Source: an uncultured Alistipes sp. (GTDB lineage Bacteria; Bacteroidota; Bacteroidia; Bacteroidales; Rikenellaceae). Taken from it: DNA of 64,000 nt. The stretch is taken from NCBI GenBank assembly GCA_900539755.1, contig UQDC01000009.1, forward strand, positions 33,661 through 97,660. Reading direction: 5' to 3'. The notes beneath the pieces are model-generated. The model had not been told where the DNA came from. It saw only the letters and a program-made list of their open reading frames with translations, and did not search any database. Positions 34,758-44,567 of this stretch are shown here, piece by piece. The position numbers and the translations under genes are program-made. Within the stretch, counting starts at the first letter, position 1. Every line of letters begins with the position of its first letter.

Positions 34758-36647
34758 TTAGATACCCAGTTCTTTAAGGTAATACTTCAGTGTCTCCAGT
34801 ACGTTCGATTTCACGTGGATGAAGTTCTTGATTCCCTGTGCCTCGAGGTCGGCCATGCAAGCCGGAGCGCCAGCCACAACGAAGATCGCTTTATCACCGA
34901 TCATCTTGTAAGCCTCAGGAGCGAGGGTTGCATAATCGTCATCCGATGCGCAGAGTACCACGATATCAGCTTTCGAATCGAGAGCGGCTTTAACACCCTC
35001 TTCGAGGCTCTTGAAGTAGGTATTATCCTGTACGCGGATACCAGCGCAAGCGAAGAAGTTGCAAGAGAACTGTGCACGAGCACGGGCAAATGCCAATGCA
35101 CCGCAAGTCAACATAAAGGCTTTAGGCTCTTTACCGCTGCGGTCAACGCTCAGACGCATCTGCTCGAACGCCATAGCTCCACGATATGGACGCAATGGAC
35201 GTACACCGCCTTCAACCGGTTGACCGGTACGGCAGCAGACAGCTTTATCGCATGGTGTTACAGTCTCGGTGGTAATTTCCGGAGCAGCTACCTCCAAGAA
35301 ATTCGGGAACTGGTTGGTACCCAGCAATGATTCACGACGGGTAGCAATGTTTTTATCTTTATTGGCAGCAGAAGCCTCCACCTGATCCTGAATAAATCCA
35401 GCCTCGAATGCAGCGATATAACCACCTTTATCCTCAACCTCTTTAAACAGTTTCCAAGCCTGCTCTGCAATTGAAGCGGTCAGATTTTCGATATAGTAAG
35501 ATCCACCGGCAGCATCACAAACCTGGTTGAAGTGAGACTCCTCTTTCAGCAACAGCTGAACGTTACGAGCAATACGAGATGAGAACTCGGTCGGTTTTTC
35601 GTAAGCCTCATCGAACGGACGTACTTCGATCGAGTGCACACCTGCGATGGCAGCACTCATTGCCTCAGTAGTACCACGCAACATGTTCACATACGGATCG
35701 TAAACGGTCATGTTCCATTTTGAGGTCACAGCGTGAACCTTCATTTTGCTGGCGCAACCACGGGTCGGGTTGTAAGCGGCCATGATGTTTGCCCACAACA
35801 TGCGAGCAGCACGGAACTTGGCGATCTCCATGAAGTAGTTGGCCGTAATGGACATGGTGAAGCGGATTGAAGGAGCCACCTGATCGATGGTAAGACCCTG
35901 CTCCATCAATTTAACCACGTATTCGTGGCCAACAGCCAGGGTAAAGGCCAATTCCTGTACGATGGTTGAACCGCAGCTGTTGAACTGCTGGCCATTCACG
36001 CCAATGAAACGTACACGTTTGTACTGAGGAACCTTTTTGATCAGATCGGCGATCTTCGAGAAGGCTTTCGGAGCACCCTCTTTGCAACCCAATTTACCTT
36101 TCAGGGTCAATTTGTTGATGATCGGATCGAGAACGAAGTTCACTTTCACCTCTTCAGGATCGAGGTTCGATGCAGCGAGCTTGTCAGTAAACAACTCTGC
36201 AACAGTCATTGCACCGCAACCGCAGAAGGTCAGTTCAGTGGTTTTCAGTGAAATTCCCTGCAACAGGGTATCCAAATCGGCAGCTGAGAACTCTTTGTTG
36301 GCGATGCAGAATCCGATTGATTCAGCGCCTTTGGTCAAAACACGAGTAGCTTCAGCATTAGCCTCTTTCGGGCATTCCACTACGATAGTCTGGTGGATCT
36401 GCCAGTTATTGTCCTTTTTGATACCGCGAACATACGGGAACTCTCCGCATTTACTTCCCAAGAAAGCTACATCCTTGAGATTTTCGGCACGGTAGTAGGG
36501 ACGGACATTGAAACCCTCGGCCGTTCTCCATACGAGTTTACGCTCGTAATCGGCTCCTTTCAGGTCAGCTGTAATCGCTGCCTCCCACTGCTCGGTGGTA
36601 ACGGGAGGAAACTGTTCAAACAGCTTTTCTTCCTTATTATTTGCCAT
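34758..36647 (-). CDS. mutA: Methylmalonyl-CoA mutase, small subunit
   Basis: A 629-aa partner of MutB. It has the same two-domain plan, but its cobalamin domain lacks DxHxxG, as expected for the non-catalytic subunit. RFTMSITANYFMEIAKFRAARMLWANI and the C-terminal Rossmann-like half are recognisable. First gene of mutA-mutB. -7 box at 36702-36709. No cobalamin riboswitch recognised in the leader. Confidence 0.93.
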   Translation of the reverse strand: MANNKEEKLFEQFPPVTTEQWEAAITADLKGADYERKLVWRTAEGFNVRPYYRAENLKDVAFLGSKCGEFPYVRGIKKDNNWQIHQTIVVECPKEANAEATRVLTKGAESIGFCIANKEFSAADLDTLLQGISLKTTELTFCGCGAMTVAELFTDKLAASNLDPEEVKVNFVLDPIINKLTLKGKLGCKEGAPKAFSKIADLIKKVPQYKRVRFIGVNGQQFNSCGSTIVQELAFTLAVGHEYVVKLMEQGLTIDQVAPSIRFTMSITANYFMEIAKFRAARMLWANIMAAYNPTRGCASKMKVHAVTSKWNMTVYDPYVNMLRGTTEAMSAAIAGVHSIEVRPFDEAYEKPTEFSSRIARNVQLLLKEESHFNQVCDAAGGSYYIENLTASIAEQAWKLFKEVEDKGGYIAAFEAGFIQDQVEASAANKDKNIATRRESLLGTNQFPNFLEVAAPEITTETVTPCDKAVCCRTGQPVEGGVRPLRPYRGAMAFEQMRLSVDRSGKEPKAFMLTCGALAFARARAQFSCNFFACAGIRVQDNTYFKSLEEGVKAALDSKADIVVLCASDDDYATLAPEAYKMIGDKAIFVVAGAPACMADLEAQGIKNFIHVKSNVLETLKYYLKELGI

Positions 36648-36701
36648 AATAAAAATGAATTATTTGAAAAGTTATCGAATTGTCTGGATAATACAAGCCC
36701 T

Positions 36702-36709
36702 CAAAGTTA
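36702..36709 (-). promoter_or_regulatory. -7 box of mutAB
   Basis: Minus-strand TAACTTTG, 55 nt before the mutA start. Confidence 0.5.
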
Positions 36710-36792
36710 CTGTTTTTTTATTAACAAATGGCCATCCATCTCTTTTTATTTTCTTTAGCGAAACGATTCATAGCTATTTATTTGAAAAAATG

Positions 36793-36800
36793 TATATTTG
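36793..36800 (+). promoter_or_regulatory. -7 box upstream of the hexosaminidase gene
   Basis: TATATTTG on the plus strand, about 140 nt before ATG 36942, so the leader would be fairly long. Confidence 0.45.
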
Positions 36801-36941
36801 TCTTATTGTGGGTATTTTTGTAAAGGAGCTAAAAAGGGCTTATCGTGCCAGATTTGTACACGCAACCATGCCATGCTAGCCTACAAAAAACCTCGCAAAT
36901 ACCGAACTAATCTAACGACCTAATCTTTAAACCGAACAATC

Positions 36942-38699
36942 ATGAAGAAAAATCTACTTCTATGGTGTTGTATGACGCTGTTGTGCGTTTCGTGCGGCAA
37001 ACGAATCACCAAAACCGATCTAGTAGGAATCGTCCCTAAACCGGTCTCGGAACAGCTCCTCGACGGCACCTTCGATTTGAATCGGCACACGAAAATCCGG
37101 CTGTTGGCCAATGATTCCATGTTGATGCGTTCAGTGGATTTTTTCAATGGTGTGGTTGAACCCTCTTTGGGCAAATCGTTAAAAGCGGTACAAGCCTCCG
37201 TAAAACAGGATAAAGCAATCAATGTCTGGATCGAAGATTCTCTTGAAGCCGAAGGGTATCGTTTAACGATCCGACCCGAGTCGATTGATATTGCAGGAGG
37301 TTCTCCTGCCGGTGTATTTTACGCATTCCAAACCCTTCGCCAACTGCTGCCTGCCGAAGCTTTACAAGGGGAACGGGCCTGTGTTATCGAACTGCCTGCG
37401 ATCGAAATCACCGATCAGCCCCATTTTGCTTATCGTGGAGCCATGCTCGATGCCTGCCGCCACTTTTTCACGGTTGACGAGGTCAAGGAGTACCTCGATC
37501 TGCTGGCGATGCATAAGATCAACCAGTTCCACTGGCACTTGACCGATGATCAGGGATGGCGCATCGAGATCAAAAAATACCCTGAACTGACCCGAATTGG
37601 TTCTATACGCGAAAAGGATCTGCTTTCGCATGTCTATTTCGATCCGGAGCGCAAATACGACGAACGTCCATACGGTGGCTACTACACCCAGGATCAGATC
37701 CGTGATATTGTTCAATATGCTGCAGATCGTTTCATTACGGTTATTCCCGAAATCGAAATGCCGGGGCACGCCACAGCAGCACTTGCAGCCTATCCTTATC
37801 TGGGATGCATCGGCAAAGATTACAAAGTAGCCACTCTGTACGGCATCCAACCGGATGCTTTCTGTGCCGGTAAAGACAGCACCTTCTTCTTCTTGGAAGA
37901 TGTCTTGACCGAAGTGATGGATCTTTTCCCCTCAGAATATATCCACATTGGTGGTGATGAATGTCAGAAAGATCGTTGGGAAGAGTGCCCGTACTGCCAG
38001 AAACGGATACGCGATGAACACCTCAAAAACGAAACAGAACTGCAAAGCTATTTCGTACACCGGATCGACAAGTTCCTGAGTTCAAAGGGGCGTCAGGTAC
38101 TCGGATGGGACGAGATTCTCGAAGGCGGCGATCTTTCGAAAAATGCGGCTGTCATGTCATGGCGAGGTACAACAGGCGGTATCGAGGCAGCCAAACATGG
38201 CAACCACGTAGTCATGTCACCCTACACATTCTGCTACCTCGACTACTACCAGACACCAGATACCGTAGGAGAACCGATGGCTTTTGGCAATGTACTTACC
38301 ATCGACAGCGTATACAAACTCGACCCCTATGCCGGTTTGAATGCAGAAGAACAACAATACATTCTCGGGGTGCAGGCCAATCTCTGGAGCGAATACATTT
38401 GGGGACTCGATCACTTGGAATACATGACTCTTCCACGTTTGGCCGCCATTGCCGAAGTGGGTTGGAGCTATGGAGAGAAAGATTACCCGGATTTCAGCAA
38501 CCGCATGCACGCTTTGGTACGTTTATACGATGCCGCAGGATATAAATACGGTAAACACATGTTTGGACTGGAAGCTTTGGCAGACAATAAAAAAATGGTC
38601 GAATCCTTTATGAAGAACAGATCCGACAGTGCTGCGACCACCTCGGCAACATCCGATCCGGAGCGCGTAGCCGGCATGGATACAACATCGGCACAATAA
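36942..38699 (+). CDS. Beta-N-acetylhexosaminidase, GH20, lipoprotein
   Basis: A 585-aa surface or periplasmic enzyme removing terminal GlcNAc/GalNAc from glycans such as mucin or peptidoglycan fragments. The signal ends in LLCVSC (Cys 19 or so). The N-terminal GH20b domain is followed by a TIM barrel with KINQFHWHLTDDQGWRIEIKKYPELT and the catalytic Asp-Glu pair in YIHIGGDECQKDRW. It is 40 bp before the UbiD gene. Confidence 0.93.
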   Translation: MKKNLLLWCCMTLLCVSCGKRITKTDLVGIVPKPVSEQLLDGTFDLNRHTKIRLLANDSMLMRSVDFFNGVVEPSLGKSLKAVQASVKQDKAINVWIEDSLEAEGYRLTIRPESIDIAGGSPAGVFYAFQTLRQLLPAEALQGERACVIELPAIEITDQPHFAYRGAMLDACRHFFTVDEVKEYLDLLAMHKINQFHWHLTDDQGWRIEIKKYPELTRIGSIREKDLLSHVYFDPERKYDERPYGGYYTQDQIRDIVQYAADRFITVIPEIEMPGHATAALAAYPYLGCIGKDYKVATLYGIQPDAFCAGKDSTFFFLEDVLTEVMDLFPSEYIHIGGDECQKDRWEECPYCQKRIRDEHLKNETELQSYFVHRIDKFLSSKGRQVLGWDEILEGGDLSKNAAVMSWRGTTGGIEAAKHGNHVVMSPYTFCYLDYYQTPDTVGEPMAFGNVLTIDSVYKLDPYAGLNAEEQQYILGVQANLWSEYIWGLDHLEYMTLPRLAAIAEVGWSYGEKDYPDFSNRMHALVRLYDAAGYKYGKHMFGLEALADNKKMVESFMKNRSDSAATTSATSDPERVAGMDTTSAQ

Positions 38700-38739
38700 C
38701 TCAAACATTTGTTGCGTCGGATTCGCTCGAAACATAACT

Positions 38740-40629
38740 ATGTACAAAAACCTAAGAGAATATATCACCGCCCTGGAGCAAGCAGGGGAACTTGTCAGAA
38801 TTACCACTCCTGTCGACAGTCAATTAGAGATTTGTGAACTGACCGATCGGGAATCAAAACGTCCCGGGGGCGGGCGTGCCCTGCTGTTCGAACAAACCGG
38901 AACTCCATTTCCGGTTCTGACCAACATGATGGGGTCAGATCGACGTATGGCGATGGTTTTAGGCGTGGAGTCGCTGGATAGCCTCACCTCCCGAATCGAG
39001 GAGCTGTTTGCAGGCCTGACCTCTCCAAAACCCAATTTCATCGACAAATTGCGCATGCTGCCGCTTTTGGGACAGATGGCACGCTGGCTACCGCGTGAAA
39101 TCAAGGGACGGGGAGCTTGCCAACAAGTGGTGTTACAAGGTGAAGCAGCAGATCTCGGGCAACTTCCAATACTCAAGTGCTGGCCTCAGGACGGAGGACG
39201 TTTCATCACCCTACCTCTGGTGCATACAATTGACCCAGACACGGGACTGCGCAATACAGGAATGTACCGTATGCAGATCTTCTCCCCACAAACAACCGGC
39301 ATGCACTGGCACCTGCACAAAACCGGCGAACGACACTACCGCGCCTACAAACGGTTAGGGCAGCACATGCCTGTCACCGTCTGTTTGGGAGGAGATCCGG
39401 TCTATACCTATGCCGCTACAGCACCGATGCCCGACAACGTGGATGAATACCTGCTGGCCGGTTTCTTACGGGGGCGGCCGGTCGAGCTGGTCAAATGTCT
39501 GACCAACGATCTGCGGGTTCCGGCCGATTGCGATTTCGTTATCGAAGGTTACGTCGATCCTTCGGAAGAGAAGGTAATAGAGGGGCCTTTCGGCGATCAT
39601 ACCGGCTTCTATTCATTGGAGGACCGCTATCCACTGTTCCATGTGACAGCTATTACTCACCGACAAGATGCTGTTTATCCCGCCACCATCGTCGGCGTCC
39701 CACCTCAGGAGGATGCATATATCGCCAAAGCGACCGAAAAGATTTTTCTGGCTCCGATCCGAGCAGCCATGCTGCCGGAAGTTCGCGATCTTTGGATGCC
39801 AACCGCCGGTGTCGCTCACAACATTGCAGTGGTCAATATTCACACCGACTACGCCGGTCAGGCACTCAAGGTGGCCAACTCACTCTGGGGGGCCGGACAG
39901 ATGATGTTTAATAAATTCATGGTCGTCACCTCCACAGAACGTTCGGTTCGGGATCCGAAACTGTTGGCCGATCTGCTGAAACGGATCCACATTCCCGACG
40001 CATTGATGTTTTCGCGCGGACCGCTCGATGTGCTGGATCATGCAGCTCCTGAAATGGGACTGGGCGGCAAGCTGCTGTTCGATACCACTGGCGTCGATCT
40101 CTCCGCTCCACTCGAATCGGCCCAACTACCATATCCTTTCGACTTAAACTACGGAATTACCGATGTGGATTGTTCGCTGTTTGACGCCTGGCGAGCGCTG
40201 GTGCTGTTTGCTCAACGCGGATCCACTCCAGACGTATTCGCCTTCTTAAAAGACAACAGTGTTGAAGGTGTAAAATACGTTCTGCTTCTGGATGAAGAGG
40301 CTAAATATTTAAAAGCGGAAGAGCTGCTCTGGATCGCCTCTTCGGACTGCGATCCATCGCGCGATGTGACAATCCAAGAGGGCATCGCACTTTTCGATTG
40401 TCGCTGTAAAGCAGATGGGATCAATGGTTTTGCACGACAATGGCCTAATGTGGTGGCTTCATCGCCGGAGACGATTAGCCAAGTCGATGGACGCTGGGAA
40501 GAGTACGGACTCGGCTCCTTCATCGAATCACCTTCGCTGCACTACAGTCGTCTGCAATATGGCGATGGGGCAGCTGTAACTGCTCAGGTATCGCAGGCCG
40601 GTGAATTCCACACCTCTACCGAAAAATAA
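38740..40629 (+). CDS. UbiD-family decarboxylase
   Basis: A 629-aa enzyme of the prenylated-FMN-dependent UbiD family, which decarboxylates aromatic or unsaturated acids. Recognisable: YITALEQAGELVRITTPVDSQLEICELTDR, the central GHTGFYS-type motif EGPFGDHTGFYSLEDRYP and PPQEDAYIAKATEKIF. In Bacteroidota such long members are usually assigned to menaquinone synthesis; the substrate is not proven. A partner UbiX is not in this window. It is sandwiched between two exported glycosidases. Confidence 0.85.
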   Translation: MYKNLREYITALEQAGELVRITTPVDSQLEICELTDRESKRPGGGRALLFEQTGTPFPVLTNMMGSDRRMAMVLGVESLDSLTSRIEELFAGLTSPKPNFIDKLRMLPLLGQMARWLPREIKGRGACQQVVLQGEAADLGQLPILKCWPQDGGRFITLPLVHTIDPDTGLRNTGMYRMQIFSPQTTGMHWHLHKTGERHYRAYKRLGQHMPVTVCLGGDPVYTYAATAPMPDNVDEYLLAGFLRGRPVELVKCLTNDLRVPADCDFVIEGYVDPSEEKVIEGPFGDHTGFYSLEDRYPLFHVTAITHRQDAVYPATIVGVPPQEDAYIAKATEKIFLAPIRAAMLPEVRDLWMPTAGVAHNIAVVNIHTDYAGQALKVANSLWGAGQMMFNKFMVVTSTERSVRDPKLLADLLKRIHIPDALMFSRGPLDVLDHAAPEMGLGGKLLFDTTGVDLSAPLESAQLPYPFDLNYGITDVDCSLFDAWRALVLFAQRGSTPDVFAFLKDNSVEGVKYVLLLDEEAKYLKAEELLWIASSDCDPSRDVTIQEGIALFDCRCKADGINGFARQWPNVVASSPETISQVDGRWEEYGLGSFIESPSLHYSRLQYGDGAAVTAQVSQAGEFHTSTEK

Positions 40630-40646
40630 AACTTAACTCCACTCAG

Positions 40647-43600
40647 ATGTTCACACGACTGCTTCGCATAACGGCATTTCTGTTGACCGGGACTTTGATC
40701 TTCGCCTGCAGCGGTCAATCCAAATCCAAGCCGGAACCTCTGACCCATCAGAGTCTAGAGGCTGGATTTCTCACACCTCCCGACTCAATACGTGTAGGAG
40801 TCTATTGGTACTGGATGCCGAACCACCTGAGCCGTGAAGGGGTCATTAAGGACCTCGAAGCGATGAAAAAGGCCGGTATCGGTCGGGCATACATCGGCAA
40901 TATCTGGGAGGGTTACACCTCGGACAGCATGGTGCAGTTCGGCTCAGACGAGTGGTGGAAGATTCTGCGCACAGCGCTGAAACGCGCGGGAGAGTTGGAC
41001 ATTGAGATCGGCATTTTTAACTCCCCAGGATGGAGTCAATCGGGAGGGCCATGGGTTCGTCCCCAAGAGTCGATGCGCTATTTAGCCATGTCGGAAACCC
41101 GTGTCAAGGGGCCACAACGATTGACGGAACGGCTACCGATTCCGGGCGATAATTTTCAGGATGTCCGGGTCATTGCCTACCCAATGCCTGCCGACTACGA
41201 TGTAACCATGGCAGCTGAGATCACCTCACAGCCTGAGCTCCCCAACGCAAAGTATCTGACAGATGGCGATACGAATACTCGTGTCACGCTATCCGCCGGT
41301 CAAACCTACACCTTCGATCTGACAGCTTCACAGCCTTTCACTGCACGTTCATTGATTTTGTATCCAGACACAATCTCTCTCGAAGCCAAGTGTCAATTAC
41401 AAGTAGAAGAAAGAGGCGAATACCATACAATCTGTGAATTTGATATCGATCGCCGCAGAACTGAATCTGTCCAGGTCGGCTTTGACCGAGATGCCCCTAT
41501 CATCAAGGCGTTTCCCGAAGTTTCATCATCTGTTTTCAGAATCATTCTTCAAAACATTGGGAAGGAGAGTGTTTTAAAACGAATTGAGTTGTCAGCCTCC
41601 TCTCGCATCGACAGTTACGATACCAAAACGTTAGCCAAGATGTATCCGGCACCATTAGCCGCCTGGGATACTTACCGATGGGAACCGATCTCCACAGCAT
41701 GCAATGATACGAGCCTGGCCATTTCACCGTACAGCGTTGAGGACATCTCCCAATACATGACACCTGACGGAACTTTGACTTGGAATGTCCCCGATGGAGA
41801 GTGGGTTATTTTACGGATGGGGATGTTGCCGACCGGCGTTACCAACAGCCCTGCAGCACCCGAAGCTACCGGACTGGAGATCGACAAGATGGACCGGTCT
41901 TTGGCCGAAGCCCATTTCGACCGCTTTATTGGGCAGATTCTCCAACGCATTCCAGCCAAAGAGCGTCGCACATTTAAAACCGTAGTGATCGACAGTTATG
42001 AAGCCGGCAGCACCAATTTTACCGACAACTTCATTGACATGTTCCAAAAGCGCTATGGATACGACCCGACGCCCTATCTGCCTGCCTATTTCGGCTATGT
42101 GGTCGGATCAGCAAAAGTTTCGGACCGTTTTTTATGGGATGTACGGCGACTCGTTGCTGACTGCCTAGCACAGAATTACGTAGGAGCCTTACGGGATCGC
42201 TGTCACCGGTATGGATTGGAACTGTGGATGGAAAATTACGGACATTGGGGCTTCCCCGGCGAATTTTTACAATATGGAGGTCTGGCCGATCATGTCAGTG
42301 GCGAATTTTGGTCCGGAGGTGATTTAGGGAGCATGGAGGTTCGTGCGGCATCATCATGCGGGCACATTTATGGAAAAAACCGCATATCGGCTGAATCATT
42401 TACCTCCTCAGGAAAAGAATTTGAATTACATCCGGCTGAACTCAAACGACGAGCAGACCGCTTTGCAACAGAAGGGGTGAATGACAACATTCTGCATGTT
42501 TACATCTCACAACCCAATGATATCCAACCGGGCAACAACGCATGGTTCGGCACCGAATTCAATCGGAACAACACCTGGTTCTCACAACTGGATCTCTTCA
42601 CTACGTACCTGCGTCGCTGTAATTTCATGTTGCAGCAAGGGCTCAACGTTGCCGATGTTGCCTACTACATTGGCGAGGGAACTCCGAAAATGACCGGACC
42701 AACAGACCCTCCACTGCCCACAGGTTATCAGTTCGACTACATCAATGCAGAGGTAATTGAACGGGATCTGCAGGTCGAAAACGGTATGTTTACACTCCCT
42801 AACGGCACACAATATCGCATTTTGGTACTGCCCAAAATTGAAACCATGCGCCCCGAATTGTTACGCAAGATCCGGGATTTAGTCGCTGCTGGCGGCGTTG
42901 TGTTAGGACCACCTCCAACCCATTCTCCCAGCATGCAGAACCAGCCGGCTGCTGATGCGGCAGTTACGGAACTGGCAGCGGAATTGTGGCAAGGTGTTGA
43001 TGGTACAGAGGTACGTTTTGCCCGGTGTGGAGCAGGGATGATCCTAAACGGCATGACACTGACAGAGGCTTTTGCATTGATGGAGTGTCCTCCCGACTGT
43101 CAACTTCCCGAAAAAACTCCAGTGCGCTATGTGCATCGTCACTCCGGAGAGTTTGACATCTATTTCCTGACCAACCAAGGGGACAAGCCGATTCAGTTTT
43201 CACCGACCTTTCGGGTAGAGGGCAAACAACCTGAGTTATGGTCTCCAACGAGTGGGACAATTCGTCTGTTACCCGATTTTACCAGTTCGAATGGGACAAC
43301 CACCGTACCGTTGAAATTGGATCGCAATGAAAGTGTATTCGTAGTCTTTGCGGATCCGGCTAAACCAGCCAAAGCATCGGCCAAAGCTTCACATGCATCG
43401 AGAAAACAAGCATCCACTTCTGGACAGAATTATCCCGATCTACAACTTCTCAATGTAGTGAGTGGCCCCTGGAATGTCACTTTCGATCCACAAATGCGAG
43501 GCCCTGAACAACCTATTACTTTAGCACGTCTACTGGCATGGAATCGTATGGAGAACGATTCGATCCGCTTTTATTCTGGAACGGCTACGTATCGCACCGG

Positions 43601-43961
43601 TTTCAGTTTGGCGCAATATCCCAAAGAGCAACGCATCATACTGGATTTAGGGGCACTCTCCGCCATGGCCAAAGTCTATATTAACGACCATTATGCAGGG
43701 GGAGTATGGACGCCGCCATATCAGCTCGACGTAACTGATTGGGTAAAAGAGGGTCGCAACGAACTTTGTATCGAAGTGGTGAACACATGGGTAAATCGTT
43801 TAATCGGAGACAGCCAACTTCCGACCTCACAACGCGGTACTTGGTGTCGTGTCAATTCTCACCGTCCATTTGAACCGTTGCAAACCTCAGGGTTACTTGG
43901 GCCGGTACAACTTTTTGCTGCTCCATACGACCTAATACCGATTCAATCGACAGAGCCATAA
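40647..43961 (+). CDS. GH106-like alpha-L-rhamnosidase, lipoprotein
   Basis: A 1104-aa exported glycoside hydrolase. The signal ends in TLIFAC (lipobox). The N-terminal catalytic part has WYWMPNHLSREGVIKDLEAMKKAGIGRAYI and IGIFNSPGWSQSGGPWV, characteristic of GH106 proteins. The C-terminal beta-sandwich (AKVYINDHYAGGVWTPPYQLDVTDWVKEGRN) resembles a galactose-binding domain. It probably removes rhamnose from plant or bacterial glycans. Starts 17 bp after the UbiD gene. Confidence 0.75.
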   Translation: MFTRLLRITAFLLTGTLIFACSGQSKSKPEPLTHQSLEAGFLTPPDSIRVGVYWYWMPNHLSREGVIKDLEAMKKAGIGRAYIGNIWEGYTSDSMVQFGSDEWWKILRTALKRAGELDIEIGIFNSPGWSQSGGPWVRPQESMRYLAMSETRVKGPQRLTERLPIPGDNFQDVRVIAYPMPADYDVTMAAEITSQPELPNAKYLTDGDTNTRVTLSAGQTYTFDLTASQPFTARSLILYPDTISLEAKCQLQVEERGEYHTICEFDIDRRRTESVQVGFDRDAPIIKAFPEVSSSVFRIILQNIGKESVLKRIELSASSRIDSYDTKTLAKMYPAPLAAWDTYRWEPISTACNDTSLAISPYSVEDISQYMTPDGTLTWNVPDGEWVILRMGMLPTGVTNSPAAPEATGLEIDKMDRSLAEAHFDRFIGQILQRIPAKERRTFKTVVIDSYEAGSTNFTDNFIDMFQKRYGYDPTPYLPAYFGYVVGSAKVSDRFLWDVRRLVADCLAQNYVGALRDRCHRYGLELWMENYGHWGFPGEFLQYGGLADHVSGEFWSGGDLGSMEVRAASSCGHIYGKNRISAESFTSSGKEFELHPAELKRRADRFATEGVNDNILHVYISQPNDIQPGNNAWFGTEFNRNNTWFSQLDLFTTYLRRCNFMLQQGLNVADVAYYIGEGTPKMTGPTDPPLPTGYQFDYINAEVIERDLQVENGMFTLPNGTQYRILVLPKIETMRPELLRKIRDLVAAGGVVLGPPPTHSPSMQNQPAADAAVTELAAELWQGVDGTEVRFARCGAGMILNGMTLTEAFALMECPPDCQLPEKTPVRYVHRHSGEFDIYFLTNQGDKPIQFSPTFRVEGKQPELWSPTSGTIRLLPDFTSSNGTTTVPLKLDRNESVFVVFADPAKPAKASAKASHASRKQASTSGQNYPDLQLLNVVSGPWNVTFDPQMRGPEQPITLARLLAWNRMENDSIRFYSGTATYRTGFSLAQYPKEQRIILDLGALSAMAKVYINDHYAGGVWTPPYQLDVTDWVKEGRNELCIEVVNTWVNRLIGDSQLPTSQRGTWCRVNSHRPFEPLQTSGLLGPVQLFAAPYDLIPIQSTEP

Positions 43962-44386
43962 AAGCATTTGCTCTACTTTGATTAATACTCAACAAAGCAC
44001 CGGCAATCATGCATAGTGATTACTACAGGCTGAAGGTTATAAAACAAGATCCGACCATGAGATTTTTGCGATTTTCCAGCATAGCACGCTAATATTTATG
44101 TGTCTGATCGTGGATAAAATCATGTCATAAAGCTCCATACGAATCAAGCCACTTCAAGCCTTGACCATCTGTGTGACAGGTATCTTGTAGGAGCAATCCA
44201 CAGCCTTTATTTTCTCATCAACTGATCGACGGAAATGCACGGTTACTGGACAATATCCGATCACCACACCAAGAAAAGCAAAACAAAGTTGATGATATAA
44301 GATTGAATAAGAAAAGAAGAGGGAGAAAAAGGGGAACGCACCTCGAGCTCCACGAAATGAACATACACCACACACCCCAAAAAACA
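43962..44386. other. 425-bp stretch without a supported gene
   Basis: Two overlapping minus frames (44154-44457) are rejected because they run into the tRNA-Lys terminator or the tRNA. No other structure found. Confidence 0.4.
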
Positions 44387-44420
44387 ATAAACCCGGCAAT
44401 CGAATGATCACCGGGTTTAT
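44387..44420 (-). terminator. Terminator of tRNA-Lys
   Basis: ATAAACCCGG pairs with CCGGGTTTAT immediately after the tRNA 3' end, followed on the minus strand by TTGTTTTTTGG. Confidence 0.75.
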
Positions 44421-44421
44421 G

Positions 44422-44494
44422 TGGTCCCCGTGGGGCTCGAACCCACGACCCCAACATTAAGAGTGTCGTGCTCTACCAACTGAGCTAGAGAACC
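44422..44494 (-). tRNA. tRNA-Lys(CTT)
   Basis: A 73-nt tRNA. Acceptor GGTTCTC with GGGGACC (several G-U pairs), anticodon stem CGACA/TGTTG, loop CTCTTAA giving anticodon CTT, T arm GTGGG-TTCGAGC-CCCAC, discriminator A. CCA not encoded. -7 box TATCTTTG at 44516-44523. Confidence 0.92.
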
Positions 44495-44515
44495 ATATTA
44501 CTGAGTTTGTGGGGG

Positions 44516-44523
44516 CAAAGATA
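44516..44523 (-). promoter_or_regulatory. -7 box of tRNA-Lys
   Basis: Minus-strand TATCTTTG, 21 nt before the tRNA 5' end. Confidence 0.6.
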
Positions 44524-44567
44524 AAGGGAAATTCCTTTTTATGCAAAAATATTTGTGAAAATATTTG

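Noticed and set aside
44154..44457. Two overlapping minus frames before tRNA-Lys
   Set aside because: They overlap the tRNA or its terminator and each other, with no features.
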